Below are positions 1 to 7,699 of a DNA stretch of 38,600 nt, in pieces. A program made the translations under genes and the position numbers. The stretch is from a virus. The stretch spans positions 1 through 38,600 of IMG/VR virus record IMGVR_UViG_3300042922_000370. One strand, 5' to 3'. The notes below the pieces were generated by a model that did not search any database, was not told the DNA's origin, and saw only the letters and a program-made list of their open reading frames with translations. The stretch's first letter is position 1, and every line of letters begins with the position of its first letter.

Positions 1-127
1 TTTTTAGCTTGCTCTAAGCTTGTTATATTGTTTTGTTGTTGTATATTAGCGAGTGCTTGCTGTGGGTTTGTTGCAAAACTTCTTTCTGCTCTAGCGTCGT
101 TTCTTTCGTCTCGACTTCTGGTCATTT
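1..127. repeat. Left copy of 127-bp terminal duplication
   Basis: Bases 1-127 are identical to 38474-38600. The gene reading leftward through here continues in frame at the other end of the window, so the duplication marks closure of a circle rather than two biological copies. A length of 127 matches a common assembler k-mer overlap; that is an inference. The unique circle is 38,473 bp. Confidence 0.93.
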
Positions 128-362
128 CCAAATCAGCCATTCTTGCACTTTCATTGTCTTGTGCTATCTGCAATGCTTTGGCATTTAATCTGTCAGCGCC
201 GCCATTTAGCCATGCATCAGCTTCGTTCGCTTGCATTCCGTTAAAACTTCCGTATTGGTCTTTCACAGCAACCATTTCTTTGTTTATAGGGTTATCATAC
301 ACTCCAACTTTGGTAGCCTTTTTATTAGCTTCTATGATTGCTCTTTCTTGTTCATAGGTCAT
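1..362 (-). CDS. N-terminal part of internal virion protein (spans circle junction)
   Basis: This is the 5' part of a gene that runs off the left end and resumes at 38473, ending at 37537. The ATG is at 362-360, preceded by AAAAGGAGTGAG, a good ribosome binding site. Joined across the junction it gives 432 aa; the offset between this start and the internal Met at 125 is 79 codons, so the frame is continuous. The first 79 residues are hydrophilic and helical in look, with no signal peptide. It lies directly upstream of the 1202-aa ejection-type protein and downstream of a terminator, within the late operon. Family not recognised; an internal head or ejection protein is inferred from position, Gln-rich composition and podoviral gene order. 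Confidence 0.85.
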   Translation of the reverse strand, partial: MTYEQERAIIEANKKATKVGVYDNPINKEMVAVKDQYGSFNGMQANEADAWLNGGADRLNAKALQIAQDNESARMADLEMTRSRDERNDARAERSFATNPQQALANIQQQNNITSLEQAK

Positions 363-385
363 ATTCTCACTCCTTTTAGAGTAAA

Positions 386-411
386 TTAAAAGGAGAGGTT
401 TCCCTCTCCCG
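386..411 (-). terminator. Intrinsic terminator after formyltransferase
   Basis: On the minus strand GGAGAGG-GAAA-CCTCTCC forms a perfect 7-bp stem with a GNRA loop (arms at 403-409 and 392-398), followed by TTTTAATTT. It lies 17 bases past the formyltransferase stop and before the next late gene, so it would isolate that gene. Confidence 0.85.
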
Positions 412-426
412 CGTTGTTAAATTATT

Positions 427-1215
427 CTATTGTTGTTTTCTATAACTGCTAAGTAACTCCTGATATGTTTTTTCGGGTACTAGTCTAACGTTTTGATTAC
501 AAACTTTGATTCTTACATGCTCTAATATTTTAGACCAGTCATAAGCTCTTATTAATTTTAATAGCTGTTCATCATCAAGATGTAAATCAACTAATTCACC
601 GCCATACAAGTCAGACCTTTTATTAGAAGGTACATTATTTAATGCTTGTTGAGAAATAAGTTGATAATCACCCAACAAAAGCTTTTCAAAAAAGATCGGG
701 AAATGTTCAACTGCTTTATTTAATACTGTAGCATCAATTTCATAAGCGCTTAATCCTTTTGGAATGTCGTAAATAACTTGTTCTATTATATCCCCAAGGT
801 CTAGCTTTTCATGAATTAGATGGTACGTAAATCCCCATTGCGCGGTATCGTTCCCTAAGATATGAAAAGATGGGGCAGCACTTCCACGATGCCAAAGAAC
901 TGGTGCACCATGAAAGTTTACAATGCCTTTAGTAAAAAGCTCTATATGTTTCTTCTTAAGAATGAAAAAATTACTTAAAGACAAACCAAAATCAAATGTT
1001 CCGGTTAATTCATCAGGGGAATGCAAGACATTTAAGCTATTTTCTTGGCAGTATGGCACAACAACATCTTCCTGCCCTTCAATATAAAAAGGGTTCTTTG
1101 AATTGTCACAAACAACAACTGCCTTTATATTTACCATTCCTTTCAAATGAAAGGGAATTACTTGTTCTAAAAAAAGCTTTCCAACGTAACTGCTAGCAAA
1201 AATCACTATATCCAC
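427..1215 (-). CDS. Formyltransferase-fold enzyme (probable sugar N-formyltransferase), moron
   Basis: This 262-aa protein has the formyl-transfer fold shared by methionyl-tRNA formyltransferase and nucleotide-sugar N-formyltransferases. The catalytic triad is visible: N100 and H102 in VNFHGAP, and D139 in KLDLGDI. The start is GTG at 1215, set by AGGAGG eight bases upstream; the ATG two bases earlier reads only two codons before a stop. The first 150 residues match the catalytic domain and the C-terminal 110 are not recognised. A family member using 10-formyl-THF would formylate an amino group; an amino sugar is more likely than Met-tRNA in a phage tail cluster. It is flanked by terminators on both sides, the layout of a moron, and may alter host surface glycan. 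Substrate is inference. Confidence 0.8.
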   Translation of the reverse strand: MDIVIFASSYVGKLFLEQVIPFHLKGMVNIKAVVVCDNSKNPFYIEGQEDVVVPYCQENSLNVLHSPDELTGTFDFGLSLSNFFILKKKHIELFTKGIVNFHGAPVLWHRGSAAPSFHILGNDTAQWGFTYHLIHEKLDLGDIIEQVIYDIPKGLSAYEIDATVLNKAVEHFPIFFEKLLLGDYQLISQQALNNVPSNKRSDLYGGELVDLHLDDEQLLKLIRAYDWSKILEHVRIKVCNQNVRLVPEKTYQELLSSYRKQQ

Positions 1216-1260
1216 ATAAATTTCCTCCTTTTGCGATTAAATCTTTGTTTCTATATAGTG

Positions 1261-1306
1261 TTTAAAAACTCCTGCTTTTTATGTGGTTTTAATTGGAGTT
1301 TTTAAA
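1261..1306. terminator. Perfect 12-bp inverted repeat, terminator after tailspike
   Basis: TTTAAAAACTCC (1261-1272) and GGAGTTTTTAAA (1295-1306) are perfect reverse complements around a 22-base loop. The A/T ends make it usable in both directions. It sits between the tailspike stop and the formyltransferase, so it closes the tail operon and separates the moron. Confidence 0.75.
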
Positions 1307-1328
1307 GTATAATTGCTAGCTACATTGT

Positions 1329-3509
1329 TTATGAAAGCATCTTTCGTTTAAATGCTTCAAGTATTATCATTTGTAATTCATCATAGCGCACTTGCCAAAT
1401 TTCATTTAACTCTACATTGTCAATTACTTTTGCAACTTCATTTCCATTTTCATCGTAGAATTTATTTACACATATTGCACCGAATGTTTCTAAGTCAACT
1501 CCATGTTTTTCAAATACTTGCATGGCATCTTGTGCTATTACTCCGTAATGCCATCTAGCAGAATTACCTTTTTTGTCGGCTGCTTCTTTAAATTTGAATT
1601 TTACTATACTAAGTTCTAAAGCTGCATCACATATATTTTGGGGAATGGTTTCAATCATAGTCTTTAAATTTTTATCAGAAGTGTTGATAGTTCCAGTTGC
1701 CGCGTAAACTACACTCCATCTGTAAATATCTAAGCCTAGTGATTGTGCATTGTCTGCACCTGGCGAAGTTGTTGTTGACCTAATTTGTAAAGCTGCTGTT
1801 CCATTTGTTCTCACGTCAATAGTTTTACCATCAATCGCAAGGTCTGATATAACCTCAGCATTATCTACAGCATCAATTACAGTAACTATATTTGGAGTTA
1901 TTCTTAGGTTGTATGTTTCAGCCGGACCCCAAAATCTTACTGGTCTCGTTAACCCTGCTGCGCTTACATTTAATGCAGCATCAGATTTTAGTATTTTGGT
2001 ATTTACACCCATATTGTAATTTTCTAAGGTGTGATATTCCATTTTTAATTTAGGTGCAAGTGCAAATGTATTGGTCAAGAAATAAACATTAGTTGTTGAG
2101 TTCGCAATCCTTTTTCCGTTTGCGTTCCTAATATTCATTATAGTTGTTTGGCTAGCAGAGTGGTTTTCCACCAATCCTATAGCAGCATCATTTATCAGCA
2201 ATGCGTTAATTTCAGAACCAAGTAAAGCATTGTTAGTGTAGGTTATGCCTGTTGTATCGGATTTTAATAGATAGTCATAAGTACCAAACACTTTAAAATC
2301 GTATTTGTTTTCTTGCGAAGCATCCGTGGATAGTCCAAAATACGAAGGGTTTAAATCTATTACAGCACCACAACTACCTAATATGTCTATGTTGTCAAAA
2401 GTACATCTGCTATGCCTACCTCTTATAATGGAATCAACTGTACTTGCGTTGATGATTCTTCCATTTATAAAGTGGCAATTATGTGTTCTACTAAATACGA
2501 ATACTCCGTCTATACTTCCGCAATTTTCTACTATAAAGTTTGTAACCATTACGTCATGTTCTAAACCATATATGTCTATTCCGTTTGTTTGAGTAAATAT
2601 GCTAAATTGTCCGCAATCTTTTGCATAAATATTATTAAATCTTGCTGTTACTTTACCTGCGTGTGCCATATCTCTAACACTTGATAATGCTTTACCGCAA
2701 TTTTCTATAAATGTACCATCTGCAAAGAAGTTCTTTACTTCATACGCTTCGACTTGGAAAGCTTTTCCGCCACTTTTAGGAGGAGCAAGGTTACTAGCGC
2801 AATTCTTAATATGACCACCGTATACACGCATTATTCCGCAATCACCGCACGATATACCGTTTTCTCCAGCTTCTGCGTTATTATTTCCATCAAGCAGAGG
2901 ATTAATAATAGTAATATCTGTTGCACCAGGCTTATTAAATATCATTGTACCAACTGAAGTATAAGAAGCTAATTTAAAATAACTTTTTCCTTCAAATAAA
3001 AGAGTTGTATTGGAACCCACAAAAACCGTATCAGTTATCTTGTAATCGCCAGAAGATGTAGGAGCTACAACCACTCCGCCAACAGTTTCAGCATAATCAA
3101 GTATAGCATTTATTGCCACTGTATCATCGGTTGCAGTTGAAGCATCTCCCACCCAATCACCTTTAGCTGCGACCATAGGAGCTAGAGGTGGATTTTTAAT
3201 ACTTATAAAGTGCGATTTACTAGCTAAGTGTGCATTAACTGTTGCTGCTAGCCCTGGGTCACTTGCTGTAGGCGCTAGACCATTCCAAGTGCCTGTGAAA
3301 TCTCCTGTTGATGATAGTTTTCTATTATTTGTAATCTCACTCTTTGATGTGAATTGTGCTTCTATTTCATCACATAAATTAGTGGTGTATGTTTTTGTAT
3401 CGCTTGCTAATTTATCGAAGTTTTGTTTTAATGCCGTTCCTTGCCCTTGCACTCTGTTTGCTAATGATTGTATTGTATTTGTCACCCATGATGGTCTTGT
3501 AAGGCTCAT
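1329..3509 (-). CDS. Tailspike with pectate-lyase-type beta-helix and S74 chaperone domain
   Basis: 726 aa. The N-terminal 100 residues are a head-binding/neck region. Residues from about 110 carry the GDWVGDASTATDDTVAINAIL signature that opens pectate-lyase-like beta-helix tail proteins, followed by several hundred residues of short beta repeats. The last 119 residues form a peptidase S74 intramolecular chaperone beginning around TSDKNLK (Ser611 and the following Lys being the expected self-cleavage site) and ending in a helical tail. Such proteins trimerise, release the chaperone and bind or cut surface polysaccharide. It follows the tail nozzle gene and precedes a strong terminator. The exact glycan is unknown. 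Confidence 0.87.
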   Translation of the reverse strand: MSLTRPSWVTNTIQSLANRVQGQGTALKQNFDKLASDTKTYTTNLCDEIEAQFTSKSEITNNRKLSSTGDFTGTWNGLAPTASDPGLAATVNAHLASKSHFISIKNPPLAPMVAAKGDWVGDASTATDDTVAINAILDYAETVGGVVVAPTSSGDYKITDTVFVGSNTTLLFEGKSYFKLASYTSVGTMIFNKPGATDITIINPLLDGNNNAEAGENGISCGDCGIMRVYGGHIKNCASNLAPPKSGGKAFQVEAYEVKNFFADGTFIENCGKALSSVRDMAHAGKVTARFNNIYAKDCGQFSIFTQTNGIDIYGLEHDVMVTNFIVENCGSIDGVFVFSRTHNCHFINGRIINASTVDSIIRGRHSRCTFDNIDILGSCGAVIDLNPSYFGLSTDASQENKYDFKVFGTYDYLLKSDTTGITYTNNALLGSEINALLINDAAIGLVENHSASQTTIMNIRNANGKRIANSTTNVYFLTNTFALAPKLKMEYHTLENYNMGVNTKILKSDAALNVSAAGLTRPVRFWGPAETYNLRITPNIVTVIDAVDNAEVISDLAIDGKTIDVRTNGTAALQIRSTTTSPGADNAQSLGLDIYRWSVVYAATGTINTSDKNLKTMIETIPQNICDAALELSIVKFKFKEAADKKGNSARWHYGVIAQDAMQVFEKHGVDLETFGAICVNKFYDENGNEVAKVIDNVELNEIWQVRYDELQMIILEAFKRKMLS

Positions 3510-3523
3510 CGTATCATCTCCCT

Positions 3524-5275
3524 TTATATTTCGCCTTGTACTTCTGCGTTGACTAAGAAATCAAGTATTATGCATGTTTCGTCTAATTCCGCATTTTCAA
3601 ATCGGTATTGTATATATGTGTAATCGCCTGATGTGAATGGCATTGCGAACGTTTGAGGGTTTCTATTAGTAAGAAATGAGAAATCGTCAAAGTCAATATT
3701 GTCAAAGTCTATAAGGGCATACTCAGCGACTTTCTTGACCAATTTCCATTCTGTCTTTTTGTTAGTTCTAAAGTATATCTTTAGAGAAGTTCTACTATCA
3801 GGAAGTAAGCCCAAATATATTGAATCACTTGACTTTATCATGTGCATAGCACCATAAGCATTAAATCCTGTATCAATCTGTGCTGTGATTATTTCTCCGT
3901 TATCGTCAGTACCTTCCATGCGTTCGATAGTGCCCTGTGAGCCATAATAAACAACTCCGTCAATATCTAAGAAGCAAGTACCGCCGATATTATCAAAGGT
4001 GTACATAGTGTTGTTGCCATAGTTCCAGATATAAACCATATCATCTACATTACACCAATATTCTTTTTCACTTTGATAGTCGAATGTTACTGCTGTTGTA
4101 AGGTCTATAGCTGATAATGAGCTTCTTAACCTCTCGCTAATTACATCTGCGTTTCTTTCGTCTTTTACAGTTGTACTTGACCACAACCACCACGATTTAC
4201 CTTGTATTGATAATGGGCTGTTGTTGACTATTTGCACGCCATTAAAGGTGATGTTGCCAACGTCAGAACGTAGATTCTTTACTGGGTAATCCCATGTGCC
4301 AGTGGCTGCAATGTATTCTGCATAACTGAAATGCGTTTCTCCCTCTTTGAATATGATCTGGTAGTTTGCATTGTTGGTTTTAATATCTGTTATTGCTGAA
4401 TCATTTGTCCCTACATTAGTAAGGTTGGTTAAAGGAAAATAGCCAGCATTAAGAGTGCCACACCATCTACGAGCATTTTTAAAGTCAGGGTGTCCCCATA
4501 TGAATATTGATGTGTCATTTCCTACACCAAACTTAGTAGCAAAACGATTTTTCTTCACTAGGTTTGCATGGGTAGCATCTGTTTTAGTCCATGTTGCTAA
4601 TACAACTTTATCGTCTGCAAGAGCAGGAGAAAAAGTGAACTTTCCAAGCGTTAAATCCGTTGTAGTTGGTGCTGTAGCTACTCCATCTACGGTAATTGTT
4701 CCAAAACTATCTATGTTTTGTTCTCTAATGAAAAACTCTGTATCTGTTCCGTTTGCAATGAATTCCTGTTTCTTTTCTCCGATTAATAGATTTATAGGTT
4801 CTGCATCAGTTCCACCGCCTGATGGTGGAGTTGCTTCTGCTATTGTAGGCACATAAGGCACTACATCTTGAAAGGTTGTTCCGTCATACTGTTTGTAGTC
4901 TGTGCCGTTCATGAAATACAGCTTTGATTCAAAATAAAAAATACTCGTCTTAGCATCTGTCATGGTGCCAATCTGAGTATTTATTTCTGTTGCAAAGTTA
5001 TATTCATAGACCTTGCCATCATTACAGGATATAAGCACATTCTTACTTGCAATTGTACCTTCCCACATGCCCTGTATATTCTTTGCGTTAGCATAATTTA
5101 TAAATGTTTTATGCCCTTCTCGTTTCTTAGGATGAAAGTCTTTTGTGATTCTATAGTTTACTTGCCTTAGTGCTTCGCCTAACTTTAAGCCTGTTAATCC
5201 TACTGCTTCGTTAGTTCCTAGCCATGCTTTTATTGCGATTGGATCAGGGTTCTTGCTTGGTGTGTATCTAGCCAT
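3524..5275 (-). CDS. Tail accessory / nozzle protein, P22 gp10-like
   Basis: 583 aa from the Met at 5275, chosen because GGAGAG lies about eight bases upstream; a longer in-frame reading reaches 5299 without a better site. The start overlaps the end of the connector gene by eight bases. The protein is beta-rich with repeated WLWSS/WG and FKEG-like blades, resembling podoviral tail-hub or stabilization proteins of the P22 gp10/T7 gp12 type. It would form the tube below the connector and precedes the tailspike gene. Assignment rests on size, position and composition rather than a diagnostic motif. Confidence 0.65.
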   Translation of the reverse strand: MARYTPSKNPDPIAIKAWLGTNEAVGLTGLKLGEALRQVNYRITKDFHPKKREGHKTFINYANAKNIQGMWEGTIASKNVLISCNDGKVYEYNFATEINTQIGTMTDAKTSIFYFESKLYFMNGTDYKQYDGTTFQDVVPYVPTIAEATPPSGGGTDAEPINLLIGEKKQEFIANGTDTEFFIREQNIDSFGTITVDGVATAPTTTDLTLGKFTFSPALADDKVVLATWTKTDATHANLVKKNRFATKFGVGNDTSIFIWGHPDFKNARRWCGTLNAGYFPLTNLTNVGTNDSAITDIKTNNANYQIIFKEGETHFSYAEYIAATGTWDYPVKNLRSDVGNITFNGVQIVNNSPLSIQGKSWWLWSSTTVKDERNADVISERLRSSLSAIDLTTAVTFDYQSEKEYWCNVDDMVYIWNYGNNTMYTFDNIGGTCFLDIDGVVYYGSQGTIERMEGTDDNGEIITAQIDTGFNAYGAMHMIKSSDSIYLGLLPDSRTSLKIYFRTNKKTEWKLVKKVAEYALIDFDNIDFDDFSFLTNRNPQTFAMPFTSGDYTYIQYRFENAELDETCIILDFLVNAEVQGEI

Positions 5276-5669
5276 TATCATCACTCTCCGCATAAGCATC
5301 TGTTATAGGTACAGCCACGGCTTTATTTTTGCAAGTTGATTTTAATTGCTCAAATTTATCTTCAAAGAATGTTACTAGATCCTTTTTCTTAAATGGTGCT
5401 AATCTTGCAGCAACATAATAAACAATTGCTTGATCTGCTTTATAATTAACTTCCGTAATATCTTCTATATCCGTTATTGCGTTGGGTTCTTCTTTAGCTA
5501 AATTCATTCTAGCCATCTCATATAATTCTTTATGTCCCATATCTATCAAAGGTATAGCTTTTTCTTGCATATCGATATAATCAGGCTCAGGTATCTGTAC
5601 TCCATCCTCTGTATATGTGTTTAATAATGCTCTGACTTTTGAAAATATACTTCTTGCTGATTCCGCCAT
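5268..5669 (-). CDS. Head-tail connector-like protein
   Basis: 133 aa, mostly helical and acidic. It lies between the capsid group and the tail nozzle gene, where P22-like and T7-like phages encode the adaptor that docks under the portal (gp4/gp11-type). The length and all-alpha look fit that role. It has a good AGGAGGTGATT ribosome binding site and overlaps the next gene by eight bases, implying coupled translation. No specific family motif was identified, so the role is inferred from position. Confidence 0.55.
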   Translation of the reverse strand: MAESARSIFSKVRALLNTYTEDGVQIPEPDYIDMQEKAIPLIDMGHKELYEMARMNLAKEEPNAITDIEDITEVNYKADQAIVYYVAARLAPFKKKDLVTFFEDKFEQLKSTCKNKAVAVPITDAYAESDDNG

Positions 5670-5689
5670 TTAATCACCTCCTAAAACAA

Positions 5690-5722
5690 AATAAGCGAGG
5701 AAGATTGTTAGTCCCCCTCGCT
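5690..5722 (-). terminator. Hairpin after the capsid gene pair
   Basis: AGCGAGG (minus, 5722-5716) pairs with CCTCGCT (5700-5694) around a 15-base loop, followed by TATTTTG. It lies between the 69-aa gene and the connector gene. A leaky terminator here would set capsid expression above tail expression, as is common in late operons. Confidence 0.65.
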
Positions 5723-5735
5723 ATGGTGAAGCAAG

Positions 5736-5945
5736 TTACTGTATTTCAGTTATTTTAGTTATTAGAGTCTCCTTCTTCATGGTATGCGCTGATTTTATGC
5801 CTAGCTCTTTAGCCTTTTCTCTCAATGCAGCTAGTTCTTCGTCGTGTTCTTCGATAGGTTCAAAACCATTGCGTTCCGCTAAAGAATGGGTTGCCGGATT
5901 ATCAAGTTCTAGTAATTCACCAGTTTCTTTATGTTTAAATATCAT
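5736..5945 (-). CDS. Small capsid-adjacent protein with HeH/SAP-like C-terminus
   Basis: 69 aa. The N-terminus (FKHKETGELLELDNPATHSLAERNGFEPI) resembles short proteins encoded next to phage major capsid genes, and the last 35 residues (LREKAKELGIKSAHTMKKETLITKI) look like a HeH/Rho-N type helix-extended loop-helix. It follows the capsid gene by 12 bases with an AGGAGGT site. A role in head completion or DNA contact is inferred only. Confidence 0.6.
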   Translation of the reverse strand: MIFKHKETGELLELDNPATHSLAERNGFEPIEEHDEELAALREKAKELGIKSAHTMKKETLITKITEIQ

Positions 5946-5957
5946 TGTCTATACCTC

Positions 5958-6788
5958 CTATGCTATTTTATGGCAGTACAATCCATCTTTTTTAGTATCA
6001 AGAACGAATGCATCATATCTGAAACGCATATCAATTTGAATACCGCTGATTCCAGGAGGATTGTCATGTATTTTGTAATCTTCTAGTTTCTTAACTCCAA
6101 CTGTTACTGATGGGTGACACATAACAAACGCTGTGTTAGCAGGTAAATATGAAGATGGTACTGGAACTAACTTAACTCCATCTACTTCTCCAACTTGACC
6201 ATTTATTAATGCCTTTTGACCTAAGTCAGAGTTTTTAATAAATGCAGTATCAAGTTTTATGAATTTGTAGAAGGAATATGAACAATAACAAATTCTACCT
6301 TCTAGTGGCACTTTCTTGTTGCCGAACCACTCTGTAGCTGTCAATAAGCTTGAATAAGCATTTGAAGCTGTTATTGCTGTTGCTGCTGTTACTGCTGAGT
6401 TTGCTACTGCTGCTGTAACCATTGCTGCAAGTCTGTAGGTGTCAACCTCTGGAATGTATACTTCGTTTATTTGTCTTGAAAGTATCTTGTTGCCTTGTGC
6501 TGTAGTATTAGTATCATCTAGTGTCTTTCTATCTACTGTGATTGTTGCTGATCTATCCTTTGCTACTGTCATATCTTGCTTAGTGTTTTGTTGCTCTGCT
6601 GCTGTTCCATATCTTGCTGCACCTGTTAGAGTGTAATCAGATAATGCAGTTGTTGGATAGCTGTAAGCTGTTACTGTAGAAACACCTGACCATTCATAAT
6701 CTGTATTTACCGCTGCTTCTGTAAGGGATTTTAATTGGAATCTTTCTACTACCTTCTTGTCAAATTTTGATGCGTAATTTATAGCCAT
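5958..6788 (-). CDS. Major capsid protein, HK97 fold
   Basis: 276 aa. It lies directly after the scaffold gene and before the connector genes. Features match phage major capsid proteins: an N-terminal arm, a Thr/Ala-rich central region (SAVTAATAITASNAYSSL) and a C-terminal domain ending FRYDAFVLDTKKDGLYCHKIA, similar to N4-gp56/P22-coat-like members. It has a strong AGGAGAG site. It should be the most abundant virion protein. Confidence 0.8.
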   Translation of the reverse strand: MAINYASKFDKKVVERFQLKSLTEAAVNTDYEWSGVSTVTAYSYPTTALSDYTLTGAARYGTAAEQQNTKQDMTVAKDRSATITVDRKTLDDTNTTAQGNKILSRQINEVYIPEVDTYRLAAMVTAAVANSAVTAATAITASNAYSSLLTATEWFGNKKVPLEGRICYCSYSFYKFIKLDTAFIKNSDLGQKALINGQVGEVDGVKLVPVPSSYLPANTAFVMCHPSVTVGVKKLEDYKIHDNPPGISGIQIDMRFRYDAFVLDTKKDGLYCHKIA

Positions 6789-6802
6789 ATTTTATCTCTC
6801 CT

Positions 6803-7591
6803 TTAATCGTCAAAGCCTGCGAAGTCGGAATCCTCGATTTCTTTGCTGCCATGTGCCGTCACCGAACCGACGGGAGCCTTCTTCGCATTCTCTGCGTTCT
6901 GTTTTAATAATTTAATTTCGTTCTTTAATTGTTGGTTTTCGTGCCATGCCATAGCATCTGACAATGATTTCCCCGTCTTTTCCCTGCGTTCCCAGACTTC
7001 CTTTGGTATGGAGTCAGCTTTAACATCAGGGTAATTCTCGAAAAATTCATTGAATTCTTTTTGCTGTTTTTCCTGTTCAGCTTTGGTTTGCTGTTCAGTA
7101 TTCAGCCTTGTTTCTGTTTGATTAGCTTTTTGCTCTACCCTATAAAGTCTTTCTGCTATTTCGTAAGGCACGTTGTCTTTTTCTGCTAGTGCTTGTATCT
7201 CTGATTGCTCGTCGGCTTGTTGCCAGTGCTGTACTATTTGGTCAACTGTCATGTTGTTGGCTTTTGCAAGCTTTTCAACATAAGCTAATGCAGGAGATTT
7301 TTCTAAACCTTGCAATTTTTCTTGAAGCTTGTCGTAGTTCTTGCCCTTTTGCGCAAGTTCTGTAATTGTAGGCAAGTCAACTTCTTCTTCTTGGTGGTTG
7401 TATTTGATTTTGAATTTTGGTTCTGTCTGTACTGGCTCTGTGGAATCAACCTTTGGTGTGGTTGGTTCCTCGATAGGCTCTGTTGCAATGTCATCTATCT
7501 CTGCCGATGGTGTGGCAGTTTCATCTAAAACTACATCTGAGAAGTCATCCTCCCCAGCAAATAGTTGTAGATCAATTTTAAATTCATTCAT
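6803..7591 (-). CDS. Scaffold protein
   Basis: 262 aa from the ATG at 7591, chosen because AAAGGAG is eight bases upstream; the open frame extends 25 codons further but has no comparable site. The N-terminus NEFKIDLQLFAGEDD carries the LQLFA motif common at the start of Firmicutes phage scaffolds. The remainder is acidic, Gln/Glu-rich coiled coil with little hydrophobic core, as expected of a scaffold lost from the mature head. It lies between portal and capsid genes. Confidence 0.8.
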   Translation of the reverse strand: MNEFKIDLQLFAGEDDFSDVVLDETATPSAEIDDIATEPIEEPTTPKVDSTEPVQTEPKFKIKYNHQEEEVDLPTITELAQKGKNYDKLQEKLQGLEKSPALAYVEKLAKANNMTVDQIVQHWQQADEQSEIQALAEKDNVPYEIAERLYRVEQKANQTETRLNTEQQTKAEQEKQQKEFNEFFENYPDVKADSIPKEVWERREKTGKSLSDAMAWHENQQLKNEIKLLKQNAENAKKAPVGSVTAHGSKEIEDSDFAGFDD

Positions 7592-7639
7592 GTTTTGTTC
7601 TCCTTTCGCTATGGTTGGCGAATAAATTTTGGCATAATA

Positions 7640-7684
7640 AAAGCACCTCTTGCGAAGTGCGGACAAGAGCCGTTTTAAAGGCTC
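7640..7684 (-). terminator. Two hairpins, one an intrinsic terminator, between portal and scaffold
   Basis: On the minus strand GAGCC...GGCTC (7684-7667) is followed by GCACTTC-GCAA-GAGGTGC (7660-7643), a 7-bp stem with GNRA tetraloop, then TTTTATTATG. It would partly terminate transcription after the portal gene, or protect the 5' end of the scaffold/capsid message. Confidence 0.7.
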
Positions 7685-7699
7685 TATAAGACATTATTT

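Noticed and set aside
1-127. Biological direct terminal repeat of a linear virion genome
   Set aside because: The length equals a common assembler overlap and a gene continues in frame across the join, so circular closure is simpler. Packaging ends cannot be excluded without read data.
4455-4856. 133-aa plus-strand open frame opposite the tail nozzle gene
   Set aside because: Antisense shadow with no ribosome site and no recognisable domain.
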